NCBI RefSeq assembly: GCF_017592475.1
Contig: NZ_JAGFNP010000005.1
Coordinates: 310,001 to 374,000, forward strand
DNA length: 64,000 bases
DNA from: Glycomyces niveus
GTDB taxonomy: Bacteria; Actinomycetota; Actinomycetes; Mycobacteriales; Micromonosporaceae
Direction of reading: 5' to 3'
In this document: positions 35,074 to 42,695 of the stretch, piece after piece
Layout of the letters: each line of letters begins with the position of its first letter
Position numbering within the stretch: position 1 is the first letter of the stretch
Translations under genes and position numbers: made by a program
The notes under the pieces: generated by a model
What the model saw: only the letters and a program-made list of their open reading frames with translations
Databases searched by the model: none
Told to the model about the DNA's origin: nothing

Positions 35074-35415
35074 GTGACTTCCTACAAGACCGATCGTGCC
35101 CGCGCGGCGGCCAGAGCCGCGGATTCGGCCGTGTACGGGCGCCGCCGCTTCATGACCGGGTTCCTCCTCGGCCTCGTGATCCTCATCGTGTCGGCCTTCG
35201 TGTTCGGGTTCATGCTCGTGGGCGACCTCGGCGAGACCATGAAGGTCCGCTTCGGCGCCACCGCCATCTCCCTGCTCGTCGCCGCGCCGCTGACGTGCGC
35301 GCTCGGCTTCCTCATCGGCCTGTTCGCCAAGGTCCGCCGCATGGGCATGGGCGTCGTCATCGGCGCGCTCGTCGGCACCGTCCTCCTCGGCGGCATCTTC
35401 CTGCTCGTCCGTTAG
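35074..35415 (+). CDS. Small multi-pass membrane protein, unknown function
   Basis: A 113-residue protein with a basic N-terminus (SYKTDRARAAARAADSAVYG) and three hydrophobic helices at about residues 28-48, 62-83 and 93-112. I recognise no family; the helix with GFLIGLFAKVRRMGMGVVIG may form a helical hairpin. The GTG is probably leaderless. It lies 116 bases upstream of the FAH-family gene on the same strand. Confidence 0.7.
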   Translation: MTSYKTDRARAAARAADSAVYGRRRFMTGFLLGLVILIVSAFVFGFMLVGDLGETMKVRFGATAISLLVAAPLTCALGFLIGLFAKVRRMGMGVVIGALVGTVLLGGIFLLVR

Positions 35416-35531
35416 GACTCGCCCTGGGCGTGATCCTCTCGCGCGGCGCGCGAGAGCGCGTCGAGCCCGCCCTGCTCTGGAACTAAGCTGGGGCCGCAAG
35501 GTTTCGAACCAGTCTCAGAGAGGGGCCGACT

Positions 35532-36314
35532 GTGCGGATCGCGCGGATCGCTCAACCCACCGGCATGTCCTTCGCCGTCCTCGAAGGCGAGGGCCCCGGC
35601 GCCACCGCCGCCGAGATCGAGGGCCACCCGTTCGCGCAGATCAAGCTCACCGGCCAGCGCTGGGCGCTCGAGGACGTGCGGCTGCTCGCCCCGATCCTGC
35701 CGTCCAAAGTGGTGTGCGTCGGGCGCAACTACGCCGACCACGCGGCCGAGCTCGGCAACGAGGTCCCGAAGGAGCCCCTGCTCTTCCTCAAGCCCTCGAC
35801 CTCGGTGATCGGCCCGAGCGAGGCCATCCGGCTCCCGGCCGTGTCCGACCAGGTCGAGCACGAGGCCGAGCTCGCGGTCGTGATCGGCCTGCACGGGGCC
35901 CGCGGCCTCGACCGGGAGGCCGCGAAGAGCGCGATCTTCGGGTACACGTGCGCCAACGACGTGACCGCCCGCGACATCCAGCGCCAGGACGTGCAGTTCA
36001 CGCGCGCGAAGGGCTTCGACTCGTTCTGCCCGATCGGGCCGTGGATCGAGACCTCGCCCGAGGTCGACATGGCCGACGCGGAGATCCGCTGCGAGGTCGA
36101 CGGTGAAGTGCGCCAGCTCGGCTCGACCAAGGACATGGTCTTCGACGCCGCCGCGATCGTCGCCTACGCGTCGCAGGTGATGACCCTGCTGCCGGGGGAC
36201 GTGGTGCTCACCGGCACCCCCGCCGGAGTGGGCCCGCTCCAGGCCGGCGAGACCGTCTCCGTTTCCGTCGCCGGCATCGGCACGCTGTCCAACAAGGTGG
36301 TTCCCAGTGAGTAA
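35532..36314 (+). CDS. Fumarylacetoacetate hydrolase family protein
   Basis: A 260-residue FAH-fold enzyme. The metal-binding E-x-E pattern is present in [11 protein letters not shown], and [36 protein letters not shown] and the C-terminal [19 protein letters not shown] are the family signatures. Members catalyse C-C cleavage or isomerisation, e.g. 2-hydroxyhepta-2,4-dienedioate isomerase or acylpyruvate hydrolase; the exact substrate cannot be told. GTG start, with GAGAGGGG upstream at 35518-35525. It overlaps gltX by eight bases, as in mycobacteria (Rv2993c-Rv2992c). Confidence 0.88.
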   Translation: MRIARIAQPTGMSFAVLEGEGPGATAAEIEGHPFAQIKLTGQRWALEDVRLLAPILPSKVVCVGRNYADHAAELGNEVPKEPLLFLKPSTSVIGPSEAIRLPAVSDQVEHEAELAVVIGLHGARGLDREAAKSAIFGYTCANDVTARDIQRQDVQFTRAKGFDSFCPIGPWIETSPEVDMADAEIRCEVDGEVRQLGSTKDMVFDAAAIVAYASQVMTLLPGDVVLTGTPAGVGPLQAGETVSVSVAGIGTLSNKVVPSE

Positions 36315-37773
36315 TGTCCGCACCCGCTTCTGCCCCAGCCCGACCGGGACCCCGCACGTGGGCCTGGTGCGCACCTGCCTGTTCTCGTGGGGGTACGCCC
36401 GGGCCAAGGGCGGCGAGTTCGTCTTCCGCATCGAGGACACCGACGCGGCGCGCGACACCGAGGAGTCCTACAACCAGCTGCTCGAGGCCCTGTCGTGGCT
36501 GGGCATGACCTGGGACGAGGGGCCCGACATCGGCGGCCCGTACGCGCCCTACCGCCAGTCGCAGCGGCTCGACGTCTACGCCGACGTGATCAAGCGGCTC
36601 CTCGACGGCGGCTACGCCTACGAGGCGTTCTCGACCAACGAGGAGGTCGAGGCCCGCCACCGCGCCGCCGGGCGCGACCCGAAGCTCGGCTACGACAACT
36701 TCGACCGCGACCTCACCGAGGAGCAGAAGGCGGCCTTCCGCGCCGAGGGCCGCAACCCGGTCTACCGGATGCGGATGCCCGATGAGGACATCACCTTCCG
36801 CGACGCCGTGCGCGGCGAGGTGACCACCCCGGCCGGGACCGTGCCGGACTACGTGATCGCGCGCGGCGACGGCTCGCCGCTGTACACGCTCACCAACCCG
36901 GTGGACGACGCGATCATGAAGGTCAACATGGTCACCCGCGGCGAGGACCTGATGCCCTCGACGCCGCGCCAGATCGTCATGTGGCGCGCGCTGGTCGAGC
37001 TGGGCATCGCCGACGCCGAGCCCGAGTACGCGCACCTGCCGCTCATCGTGGACGAGCGCGGCAAGAAGATGTCGAAGCGCGACCCGCGCTCGAACCTCCT
37101 GCAGTACAAGGAGGCCGGGTACCTCCCCGAGGGCGTGCTCAACTACGTGGCGACCCTCGGGTGGTCGATCTCGGGCGACCGCGACGTGTTCACGGTCGCG
37201 GAGTTCCTGGAGGCCTTCGACCTGCACGACGTGAAGTCGAACCCGGCGAGGTTCGACGAGAAGAAGTTCGACGCGATCTGCTCGGACCACTTCCGGGCGG
37301 TCGACACCGGCGAGCTCATCGGGATGCTCGTGCCGCGCCTGCAGGACGCGGGGCTGCTCGGCGCGGAGGTCACCGCGGCGCAGTCGCACGTCCTCGACGT
37401 GGCCGTGCCGCTGGTGCAGGAGCGGTGCACGACCCTCTCGCAGGCCGTGGAGATGCTGCGGTTCCTGTTCTGCGGCACCGAGGTCGAGCTGGACGAGGAC
37501 AGCGCGAAGAAGACCTTCAAGGACGACGCGGCGCAGGTGCTCGACGCCTCCATCGCGGCCGTCGAGGGCATCGAGTGGACGACCGCGGCGATCGAGGAGG
37601 CCCTCAAGGCCGCCCTCGTCGACGGCCTGGGCCTCAAGCCCCGCAAGGCCTTCGGCCCGGTGCGGGTGGCGATCAGCGGCAAGACCGTGTCGCCGCCGCT
37701 GTACGAGTCCATGGAGCTCCTCGGGAAGGACGTGAGCCTCGCGCGCCTGCGCGCGGCCCGCGCGACCCTCTAA
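36307..37773 (+). CDS. gltX: Glutamyl-tRNA synthetase
   Basis: A 488-residue class I aminoacyl-tRNA synthetase that charges tRNA-Glu, and in many actinobacteria also tRNA-Gln for later amidation. The HIGH-like motif is [11 protein letters not shown] at residues 10-20 and the KMSKS loop is [10 protein letters not shown]. The anticodon-binding helical domain occupies the last 170 residues. Length is normal. The GTG overlaps the upstream gene by eight bases. No tRNA gene follows; a hairpin terminator ends the unit. Confidence 0.97.
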   Translation: MSNVRTRFCPSPTGTPHVGLVRTCLFSWGYARAKGGEFVFRIEDTDAARDTEESYNQLLEALSWLGMTWDEGPDIGGPYAPYRQSQRLDVYADVIKRLLDGGYAYEAFSTNEEVEARHRAAGRDPKLGYDNFDRDLTEEQKAAFRAEGRNPVYRMRMPDEDITFRDAVRGEVTTPAGTVPDYVIARGDGSPLYTLTNPVDDAIMKVNMVTRGEDLMPSTPRQIVMWRALVELGIADAEPEYAHLPLIVDERGKKMSKRDPRSNLLQYKEAGYLPEGVLNYVATLGWSISGDRDVFTVAEFLEAFDLHDVKSNPARFDEKKFDAICSDHFRAVDTGELIGMLVPRLQDAGLLGAEVTAAQSHVLDVAVPLVQERCTTLSQAVEMLRFLFCGTEVELDEDSAKKTFKDDAAQVLDASIAAVEGIEWTTAAIEEALKAALVDGLGLKPRKAFGPVRVAISGKTVSPPLYESMELLGKDVSLARLRAARATL

Positions 37774-37789
37774 GCAGCGCAAGCGCAGC

Positions 37790-37827
37790 GGTCCCGCCGC
37801 CTCCGTGTGAACGGAGGCGGCGGGGCC
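37790..37827 (+). terminator. Intrinsic terminator after gltX
   Basis: A 17-bp stem (37790-37806 with 37811-37827) with one G-T wobble and loop GTGA, 16 nt after the gltX stop codon. Confidence 0.85.
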
Positions 37828-37849
37828 GCGAGCGGTTGCACGCCTCTAC

Positions 37850-37883
37850 TACTGTGCATTGCATGGTACTGTGGATTGCGTGG
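37850..37883 (+). repeat. Tandem 17-bp repeat at the padR start (operator candidate)
   Basis: TACTGTGCATTGCATGG (37850-37866) and TACTGTGGATTGCGTGG (37867-37883) match at 15 of 17 positions. The second copy overlaps the GTG start codon at 37880, and its TACTGT can serve as -10 with 7 nt to the GTG. Autoregulatory PadR sites usually cover such promoter positions. Confidence 0.55.
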
Positions 37884-38215
37884 ACAGATCGCAACTGCTC
37901 AAGGGGCTGCTCGACATCATCGTCCTGCGCGTCCTCGAGCGCCAGGACGGCTACGGGTACGAGATCCTCAACCGGCTGCGCGCCGGGGGCTTCGACGACC
38001 TCGGCGACGCCTCCGTCTACGGCACGCTCCGGCGTCTCTACCGCGCCGGCTACCTGTCCACCTACGTGCAGCCCAGCGAATCGGGGCCGCACCGCAAGTA
38101 CTACTCGCTCACCGAACCCGGCCGGAAGTACCTCCGCCAGGCCCGCGAGGCCTGGGAGGACGTGAGCGACAAGATGCGAGTGCTGTTCGACGTGCCCGCG
38201 AAAGGCCGACCATGA
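37880..38215 (+). CDS. PadR family transcriptional regulator
   Basis: A 111-residue winged-helix regulator. The typical PadR sequence is LLKGLLDIIVLRVLERQDGY, and SVYGTLRRLYRAGYLSTYVQ gives the recognition helix and wing, with HRKYYSLTEPGRKYL completing the fold. The GTG at 37880 is chosen over an in-frame ATG 21 bases upstream because the product then begins at the conserved Asp-Arg-Ser segment and a -10-like TACTGT is 7 nt away. It overlaps the first HAAS gene (ATGA). PadR regulators commonly sense ligands and repress transporters or envelope genes. Confidence 0.9.
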   Translation: MDRSQLLKGLLDIIVLRVLERQDGYGYEILNRLRAGGFDDLGDASVYGTLRRLYRAGYLSTYVQPSESGPHRKYYSLTEPGRKYLRQAREAWEDVSDKMRVLFDVPAKGRP

Positions 38216-38496
38216 CCGACACCCCCGCCGCGACCGCCGCCTACCGGGACGCGGTCGAGCGCCACCTCGCCGCGCTCCTCGACGAGATCCGCCGCGACAT
38301 CGCCGCCGGCCTGCGCGCCCACCTCGCCGACACGGCCGCCGACCTGCGCCCCGGCGAGACCCTGGAGCACCGCCTCGGCAGCCCCGAGCAGTGCGCCTCC
38401 CAAGCCCTCGGCTACCACCCGTCCCTGGCGCCGTACCAGGACGACTACGACGACTTCGCCATGACCACCGCGGTTCCAAGAAGGGCAGCCCTATGA
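38212..38496 (+). CDS. Small HAAS-domain protein
   Basis: A 94-residue soluble protein with the HAAS (DUF1700-like) helical pattern AAYRDAVERHLAALLDEIRR followed by AGLRAHLADTAADLRPGETL and LGSPEQCASQAL. It is a shorter homologue of the N-terminal 85 residues of the next product (YLAAVERHLNDLPTHIRQDL). HAAS domains pair with PadR regulators in the same operon and are thought to help them sense the membrane. It starts inside the padR stop codon and ends inside the next ATG. Confidence 0.75.
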   Translation: MTDTPAATAAYRDAVERHLAALLDEIRRDIAAGLRAHLADTAADLRPGETLEHRLGSPEQCASQALGYHPSLAPYQDDYDDFAMTTAVPRRAAL

Positions 38497-39557
38497 CCAC
38501 CCCACCCGACCGGTCCACCGAGATCGCGTCCTACCTGGCCGCGGTCGAACGCCACCTGAACGACCTGCCCACGCACATCAGGCAGGACCTCATGTCCGAA
38601 CTCGACGCCCACCTGACCGAGGTCGCCGCCGACCTCCCGCCCGGCAACGCGCTCCGCGACCTCCTCGGCAGCCCCGAGGCCTACGCCCGCGAACTGCGCG
38701 ACACCGCCGAGGTCGACAAGGAGCCCGTCGGCGCCCGGATGCGCCGCCGCCTCGCCGACGCCGCCGCCCCGGCCCTCGCCCGCCTCAAGGGCGCCGCCGA
38801 CCGGTACGCCGTGAGCTCCGGCTTCACCGACGCCGCCGAACTGCGCGACCGGCTCCGCCCCGGCTGGTGGGTCCTGCGCGGCGCGCTCGTCGCGGCACTG
38901 TTCGTCTACTGGCTCTCCGCCGCCCAGTACGGCGTAACCGGGTACTCGATCTTCGGCTCGATCCCCGGCCTCCTGCTCATCGCCGGCGCCCTCCTGGCCT
39001 GCGTCTGGGCCTCGATGCGCTTCGGCGCCAAGTCCGCCGAATGGGGCGCCCGGCGCCGCCGCTGGGTCGCGGCGGGCGGGCTCGCGCTCGTCGCGTTCAC
39101 CGGCTACCAGTTCATGTGGCTGGGCTTCTCCGTCCCGGTCGAGTACGTCGAGACCACGACCTACTACGACGACACGCCGAGCGTCCAGGACGTGCGCGTC
39201 TACGACGAGCACGGCAACCTGCTCACGGACGTGTACCTCTTCGACGAGAACGGCAACCCGCTCTGGCTCGGCGACCCGTACTCCTGCCCGACCGCCGCCC
39301 GCGACCCGTTCGCGACCGAGTCGCCGTACGGCGACGAGTACGAGGAGGCCGTCCAGAGCGCGGACGAGAACCTGGGCTACCAGTACCCGCTGTGCGACCC
39401 CGAGGGCGAGCCGACCATGCCTGCCGAGACGGCCGAGGCCGACCCCACCGATGGGCCGACCGCCACCGCTCCGGACGGCGAGAGCCCGACCGAGGAGCCC
39501 GCGACCGAAGCGGCCGAGTCGGCGACCCCGACCCCGGGCGAGTCGCCCACGAAGTAG
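38493..39557 (+). CDS. HAAS-domain membrane protein
   Basis: A 354-residue protein: N-terminal HAAS domain (about residues 8-65), helical linker, three hydrophobic segments at about residues 130-148, 153-173 and 190-212, then an acidic, Tyr-rich exported portion (YDEHGNLLTDVYLFDENGNP) and a low-complexity P/T/E tail (TAPDGESPTEEPATEAAESA). It overlaps the preceding HAAS gene by four bases. The PadR-HAAS arrangement suggests a signal-responsive membrane module; the ligand is unknown. Confidence 0.8.
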   Translation: MTTPPDRSTEIASYLAAVERHLNDLPTHIRQDLMSELDAHLTEVAADLPPGNALRDLLGSPEAYARELRDTAEVDKEPVGARMRRRLADAAAPALARLKGAADRYAVSSGFTDAAELRDRLRPGWWVLRGALVAALFVYWLSAAQYGVTGYSIFGSIPGLLLIAGALLACVWASMRFGAKSAEWGARRRRWVAAGGLALVAFTGYQFMWLGFSVPVEYVETTTYYDDTPSVQDVRVYDEHGNLLTDVYLFDENGNPLWLGDPYSCPTAARDPFATESPYGDEYEEAVQSADENLGYQYPLCDPEGEPTMPAETAEADPTDGPTATAPDGESPTEEPATEAAESATPTPGESPTK

Positions 39558-39569
39558 CGCGACAGGAGC

Positions 39570-39600
39570 ACCGGTCCCGCCTCGCGTCGGGACCGGTTTC
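39570..39600 (+). terminator. Terminator after the HAAS operon
   Basis: ACCGGTCCCG (39570-39579) with CGGGACCGGT (39588-39597), loop of eight bases, followed by TTT. Confidence 0.75.
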
Positions 39601-39866
39601 CGGTCTTTCCGGGCAAGCCGGTCAAACGCTCGGTCCACTATGACATTGATCTCTATGGACCTCCGTGGAAGAAGGTCTGCCGGGGTGTTCGGGTGTCAAT
39701 GGGCCGTTCGGAGGAGGCCGGGCGGCCGGGTCCCAGGAGGGCTGGGGCAGAAAGCGCGATAGCGGCACTATCGGGCGAGACGGGCACCCGATAGTTTCGC
39801 TCGCATGTGGAGATGTGCCGTATTGGCATGATTACCGAGCGGTACGGCCCGCCGTGTCGGGGCCCC

Positions 39867-39872
39867 TAGGGT
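39867..39872 (+). promoter_or_regulatory. -10 element of the lysozyme-like gene
   Basis: TAGGGT fits TANNNT and ends 7 nt before the ATG at 39880, consistent with a leaderless transcript. No convincing -35 was found. Confidence 0.4.
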
Positions 39873-39879
39873 TGCCCCG

Positions 39880-40581
39880 ATGTTTACCCGCATGAAGCCT
39901 TCCCGCGCGAAGCACCGCGCCGAGGACCCCCAGCGGCACCCCGCCCGCAAGCGCGTCCTCGTCTCCGCAGCCGCCGTGCTCGTCGCCGTCGGCACCGCCA
40001 GCAGCGCGAGCGCCGCCATCATCGGCACCGACGACCCGACCGCCGAGGAGCTGCTCGCCGCCGAGATCGTCGCCGACGCCGGCAGCGCCGACCGCCAGTG
40101 GGACGAGGTCGCCCCGATGCAGAGCATCCTGCCCGTCCAGGAGGCCGCCCCCGCCGAGCCGGTCGAGAAGACCGAGGCCGCCGAGGTCCCCGAGCCCGAA
40201 CCGGAGCCCGCGGCCGAGGAGAGCACCGAGTCCTCGTCCTCCGGTCCCAGCGTCGACATCGCCGCCGACTGCTCCGAGTACTCCGGCAACCAGGCCATCG
40301 GGTGCACCATGACCCTCGAGGCCGGCTGGGACATGGACGAGGTCGGCTGCCTCATCAGCCTGTGGGACAAGGAGTCCGGCTGGGACGAGAGCGCCTACAA
40401 CTCCAGCTCCGGCGCGTACGGCATCCCGCAGTCCCTCCCCGGCGACAAGATGGCCGCCAACGGCGACGACTGGGAGACCAACCCGGCCACCCAGATCGCC
40501 TGGGGCCTCGACTACATCGAAGGCCGCTACGGCAGCCCGTGCGGCGCGTGGTCGCACAGCGAGTCCAACGGCTGGTACTAG
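39880..40581 (+). CDS. Secreted lysozyme-like (transglycosylase SLT-type) protein
   Basis: A 233-residue exported protein. Signal peptide after a basic stretch (RKRVLVSAAAVLVAVGTASS), cleavage near SASA. An acidic linker (EPEPEPAAEESTESSSS) leads to a C-terminal lysozyme-like domain with the pattern LWDKESGWDESAYNSSSGAY and GIPQSLPGDKMA. The Glu of KESGW is the catalytic acid equivalent of SLT/goose-lysozyme-like enzymes. Four Cys residues suggest disulfides. It may cut peptidoglycan during growth or resuscitation. It is leaderless by geometry and convergent with the NurA-like gene. Confidence 0.8.
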   Translation: MFTRMKPSRAKHRAEDPQRHPARKRVLVSAAAVLVAVGTASSASAAIIGTDDPTAEELLAAEIVADAGSADRQWDEVAPMQSILPVQEAAPAEPVEKTEAAEVPEPEPEPAAEESTESSSSGPSVDIAADCSEYSGNQAIGCTMTLEAGWDMDEVGCLISLWDKESGWDESAYNSSSGAYGIPQSLPGDKMAANGDDWETNPATQIAWGLDYIEGRYGSPCGAWSHSESNGWY

Positions 40582-40630
40582 ACCGCCCCTAAGCTCAACG
40601 AAAAGCGGACCCGGAGTTCGCTGACCCAAG

Positions 40631-40662
40631 AGAGGCCCCGGCGCCATCGCGCCGGGGCCTCT
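40631..40662. terminator. Bidirectional terminator hairpin
   Basis: A 14-bp perfect stem (40631-40644 with 40649-40662), loop CATC, between the lysozyme-like gene and the convergent NurA-like gene. Confidence 0.85.
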
Positions 40663-40677
40663 CGCACGTTCCAGGGC

Positions 40678-41601
40678 TCAGTTCGTCTCCATGGACGCCG
40701 CCCGCACCGACCGCAGCAACAGCCGCGGGTCGCCGAGCATCCGCTTCAGGCGCCGCTCCAGCCCCGCGATCGGCGTCAGGTTCTGCGGCGCCCGCGCGTC
40801 CTTATGCGCCGCCGACCCCAGGGGCGGCAGCGCCGCCGCCGTGGCGTCCGCGAGCGCGATCGCCGCCTCCTCGCTCAGGTCGTCCGCCGCTTCGAGCCGC
40901 GCGACGCCCGCCCAGCCGCGCGAGGACGTGCCGGGCAGCCGCAGGTACCAGGTGTACCGGGGCCAGCCCGACATGAGGTGGAAGACCGGGGTGCGCTGGC
41001 CCGGCCGCAGCCGCTCCACGACCGCGTTCAGCTCCCCTTGGAGATAGGAGCGGTGGTGGCTCTTGATGTACCCCACCGAATGCGGCAGGCGGGTGCGCCC
41101 GCGCAGGGGGCCGTCGAGGACGGACAGCTCGGCGTCCATCGTCACCAGCGAGGAGACCTTGGCCTCCAGTTCGGCCATCGCGGCCTGGGCGGTGGCGATG
41201 AGCTCGCCGGCGTCGGCCGACTCCGCCTTGCGGAACGGGTAGCGGCCGAAGTCCGCGCCGGGGTCGACGGCCGCGAACAGCCCGCGCTCGACCGCGACCT
41301 CGACGACCGAGGCCTCGGGGGAGGCGTGCCCGTCGAGGTCGCACGCGACCGCTCCGGCCGCCCAGGAGACGCACACTCCCGGCCAGCGCTCCCCGTCCTC
41401 GATCAGTTCGACGCGCGCGTCGATGCGGCGCACCCCGTCGACGACGACGACGCGGCGCGGCCCGGAGGCCGGGGCGTCGACGGGCCGCCAGTCGGCGGGC
41501 TCGAGTTCGATGCCGGCGTTCACGATCGCCTGGTTCGCGCGCGAGGGCGATTCGGGGTTGTCCGCGAAGGACGGGTCCCAGGCGTCGACGGTGATCTGCA
41601 A
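40678..41601 (-). CDS. NurA-like nuclease domain protein
   Basis: A 307-residue protein that resembles the NurA 5'-3' nuclease. The first acidic motif is VVVVDGVRRIDARVEL. A second is SVLDGPLRGRTRL, matching the conserved DGPL of NurA, and the K-H/S-rich VGYIKSHHRSYL follows. NurA normally acts as a dimer with the HerA hexamer in DNA-end resection. An HerA-like ATPase gene lies 4.7 kb upstream on the same strand next to sbcD-sbcC. The match is by motif order, so the assignment is moderate. Confidence 0.65.
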   Translation of the reverse strand: MQITVDAWDPSFADNPESPSRANQAIVNAGIELEPADWRPVDAPASGPRRVVVVDGVRRIDARVELIEDGERWPGVCVSWAAGAVACDLDGHASPEASVVEVAVERGLFAAVDPGADFGRYPFRKAESADAGELIATAQAAMAELEAKVSSLVTMDAELSVLDGPLRGRTRLPHSVGYIKSHHRSYLQGELNAVVERLRPGQRTPVFHLMSGWPRYTWYLRLPGTSSRGWAGVARLEAADDLSEEAAIALADATAAALPPLGSAAHKDARAPQNLTPIAGLERRLKRMLGDPRLLLRSVRAASMETN

Positions 41602-41667
41602 GGCGCACCTGCTTTCGGGAACGATTGCGGCCCAGCGTACTGCTCTCCGTCGACGCCTGCGCGGACG

Positions 41668-42444
41668 CTAGGAGATCTCGGTGATGAGGCCCGTCTCGAG
41701 CGAGTAGACGCCGCCGACCACGGTGAGCTCGCCGTCGGCGACGAGCTCGGCGAGGTTCGGGTGCTCCTTGAGCGCCTGGATCGTCAGCAGGACGTTCGCC
41801 TTGATCATGGCGTCGACCGGGTCGCCGGACTCCCCCTTGGCGGCCTCGTAGGCCGGGCGGAGGGCCTCGACGGTCTCCGGGAGCGCGTAGTCGTGCTCCT
41901 CCAGCTCGGTGCCCTCTTCGGCGGCGAGCAGGGCCTCGTGGGCGGCGGTGACGGCGCCGCACTTCTGGTGGCCCAGGACGACCAGGAGCGACGCTTCGAG
42001 GGCGGCCGGGCCGTAGGAGACGGACTCCGAGACGAGCGGGTCGAAGACGTTCCCGGCGGTGCGGGTGACCATGAGGTCGCCCACGCCGGTGTCGAAGACC
42101 AGTTCGGGGCCGACGCGGGAGTCGACGCAGCTGAAGACGGCGGCGACGGGTTCCTGGCCTTCGGCGAGGGAGGTGCGCCATTCGGCGTCGGTGTGGGGGT
42201 GGACGGGCTTGCCGTCGGCCCAGCGCTGGTTGCCGTCGAGGAGGGCGTCCCAGATGTCCTCGGCGGTCTCGAGGCCGTGGAGGTCGGGGACGTCGGGGGT
42301 CTGGGCGGCGGCGTCCGCGCCGCCGATGCCGCCGTCGTCGCCGCCGCAGGCGGAGAGGGCCGGGACGAGGAGCGCGCCGAGCCCGAGGGTGCCGACGCCG
42401 GTGATGAGGGTGCGGCGATCGCCGCGGATGTGCAATGTGCTCAT
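41668..42444 (-). CDS. Exported beta-class carbonic anhydrase, lipoprotein
   Basis: A 258-residue zinc enzyme interconverting CO2 and bicarbonate, placed outside the membrane. The signal peptide carries the pair DRRTLITGV, a Tat-like RR, and lipobox LSAC (Cys33). Zinc ligands and catalytic dyad: C-x-D-x-R as SCVDSRVG and H-x2-C as VVLGHQKCGAV. The start at 42444 gives an intact signal; longer in-frame sequence upstream is unlikely coding. No Shine-Dalgarno is obvious. It lies between the SbcC and NurA-like genes and has its own palindrome upstream. Confidence 0.9.
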   Translation of the reverse strand: MSTLHIRGDRRTLITGVGTLGLGALLVPALSACGGDDGGIGGADAAAQTPDVPDLHGLETAEDIWDALLDGNQRWADGKPVHPHTDAEWRTSLAEGQEPVAAVFSCVDSRVGPELVFDTGVGDLMVTRTAGNVFDPLVSESVSYGPAALEASLLVVLGHQKCGAVTAAHEALLAAEEGTELEEHDYALPETVEALRPAYEAAKGESGDPVDAMIKANVLLTIQALKEHPNLAELVADGELTVVGGVYSLETGLITEIS

Positions 42445-42456
42445 ATCTGCATAAGT

Positions 42457-42472
42457 ACTTGAATCTTCAAGT
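42457..42472 (-). promoter_or_regulatory. Perfect palindrome upstream of the carbonic anhydrase gene
   Basis: ACTTGAA-TC-TTCAAGT is a 7-2-7 inverted repeat, 13 bases before the start codon, where the promoter should lie. It looks like an operator for a dimeric winged-helix regulator (TTGAA-N2-TTCAA), but the regulator is unknown. Confidence 0.5.
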
Positions 42473-42695
42473 TCGTGTGCAGGTGAATCAAGCTCATGTG
42501 GCCTGTGGCATATCCGGACATTGCGCGCGGATCGGAGAGCGAGCACGCGAACGGAACGCGAACGGTGTGCGTGCCGTTGCGGCGTTACGAAGCCAACGAA
42601 GTGAACCTACTCCCGCCGCGGAGCGACGGCCAGATTCAAGGCGCGCGGAAGCCCCACGGGGCCGTCAAAAATTCGTCAAGAGGCGCTGACCTGCG

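Larger units (their letters stand above)
39558..39879 (+). other. Intergenic region before the lysozyme-like gene
   Basis: Over 300 bases without a gene. It holds the terminator at 39570 and an inverted repeat ACTATCGGG/CCCGATAGT (near 39768-39796). Near the ATG, TCGGGGC and GCCCCGA (39857-39863 and 39874-39880) may form a hairpin over the start. I looked for a c-di-AMP (ydaO) riboswitch, which often precedes resuscitation factor genes, and could not recognise one. Confidence 0.4.

Noticed and set aside
37774..37849. tRNA gene after gltX
   Set aside because: The only structure is a GC-rich terminator hairpin; there is no cloverleaf or TTCRA loop.
39601..39879. c-di-AMP (ydaO) riboswitch before the lysozyme-like gene
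   Set aside because: Such a switch often precedes resuscitation-type genes, but I could not recognise its conserved elements, and a -10 close to the ATG argues for a leaderless mRNA.
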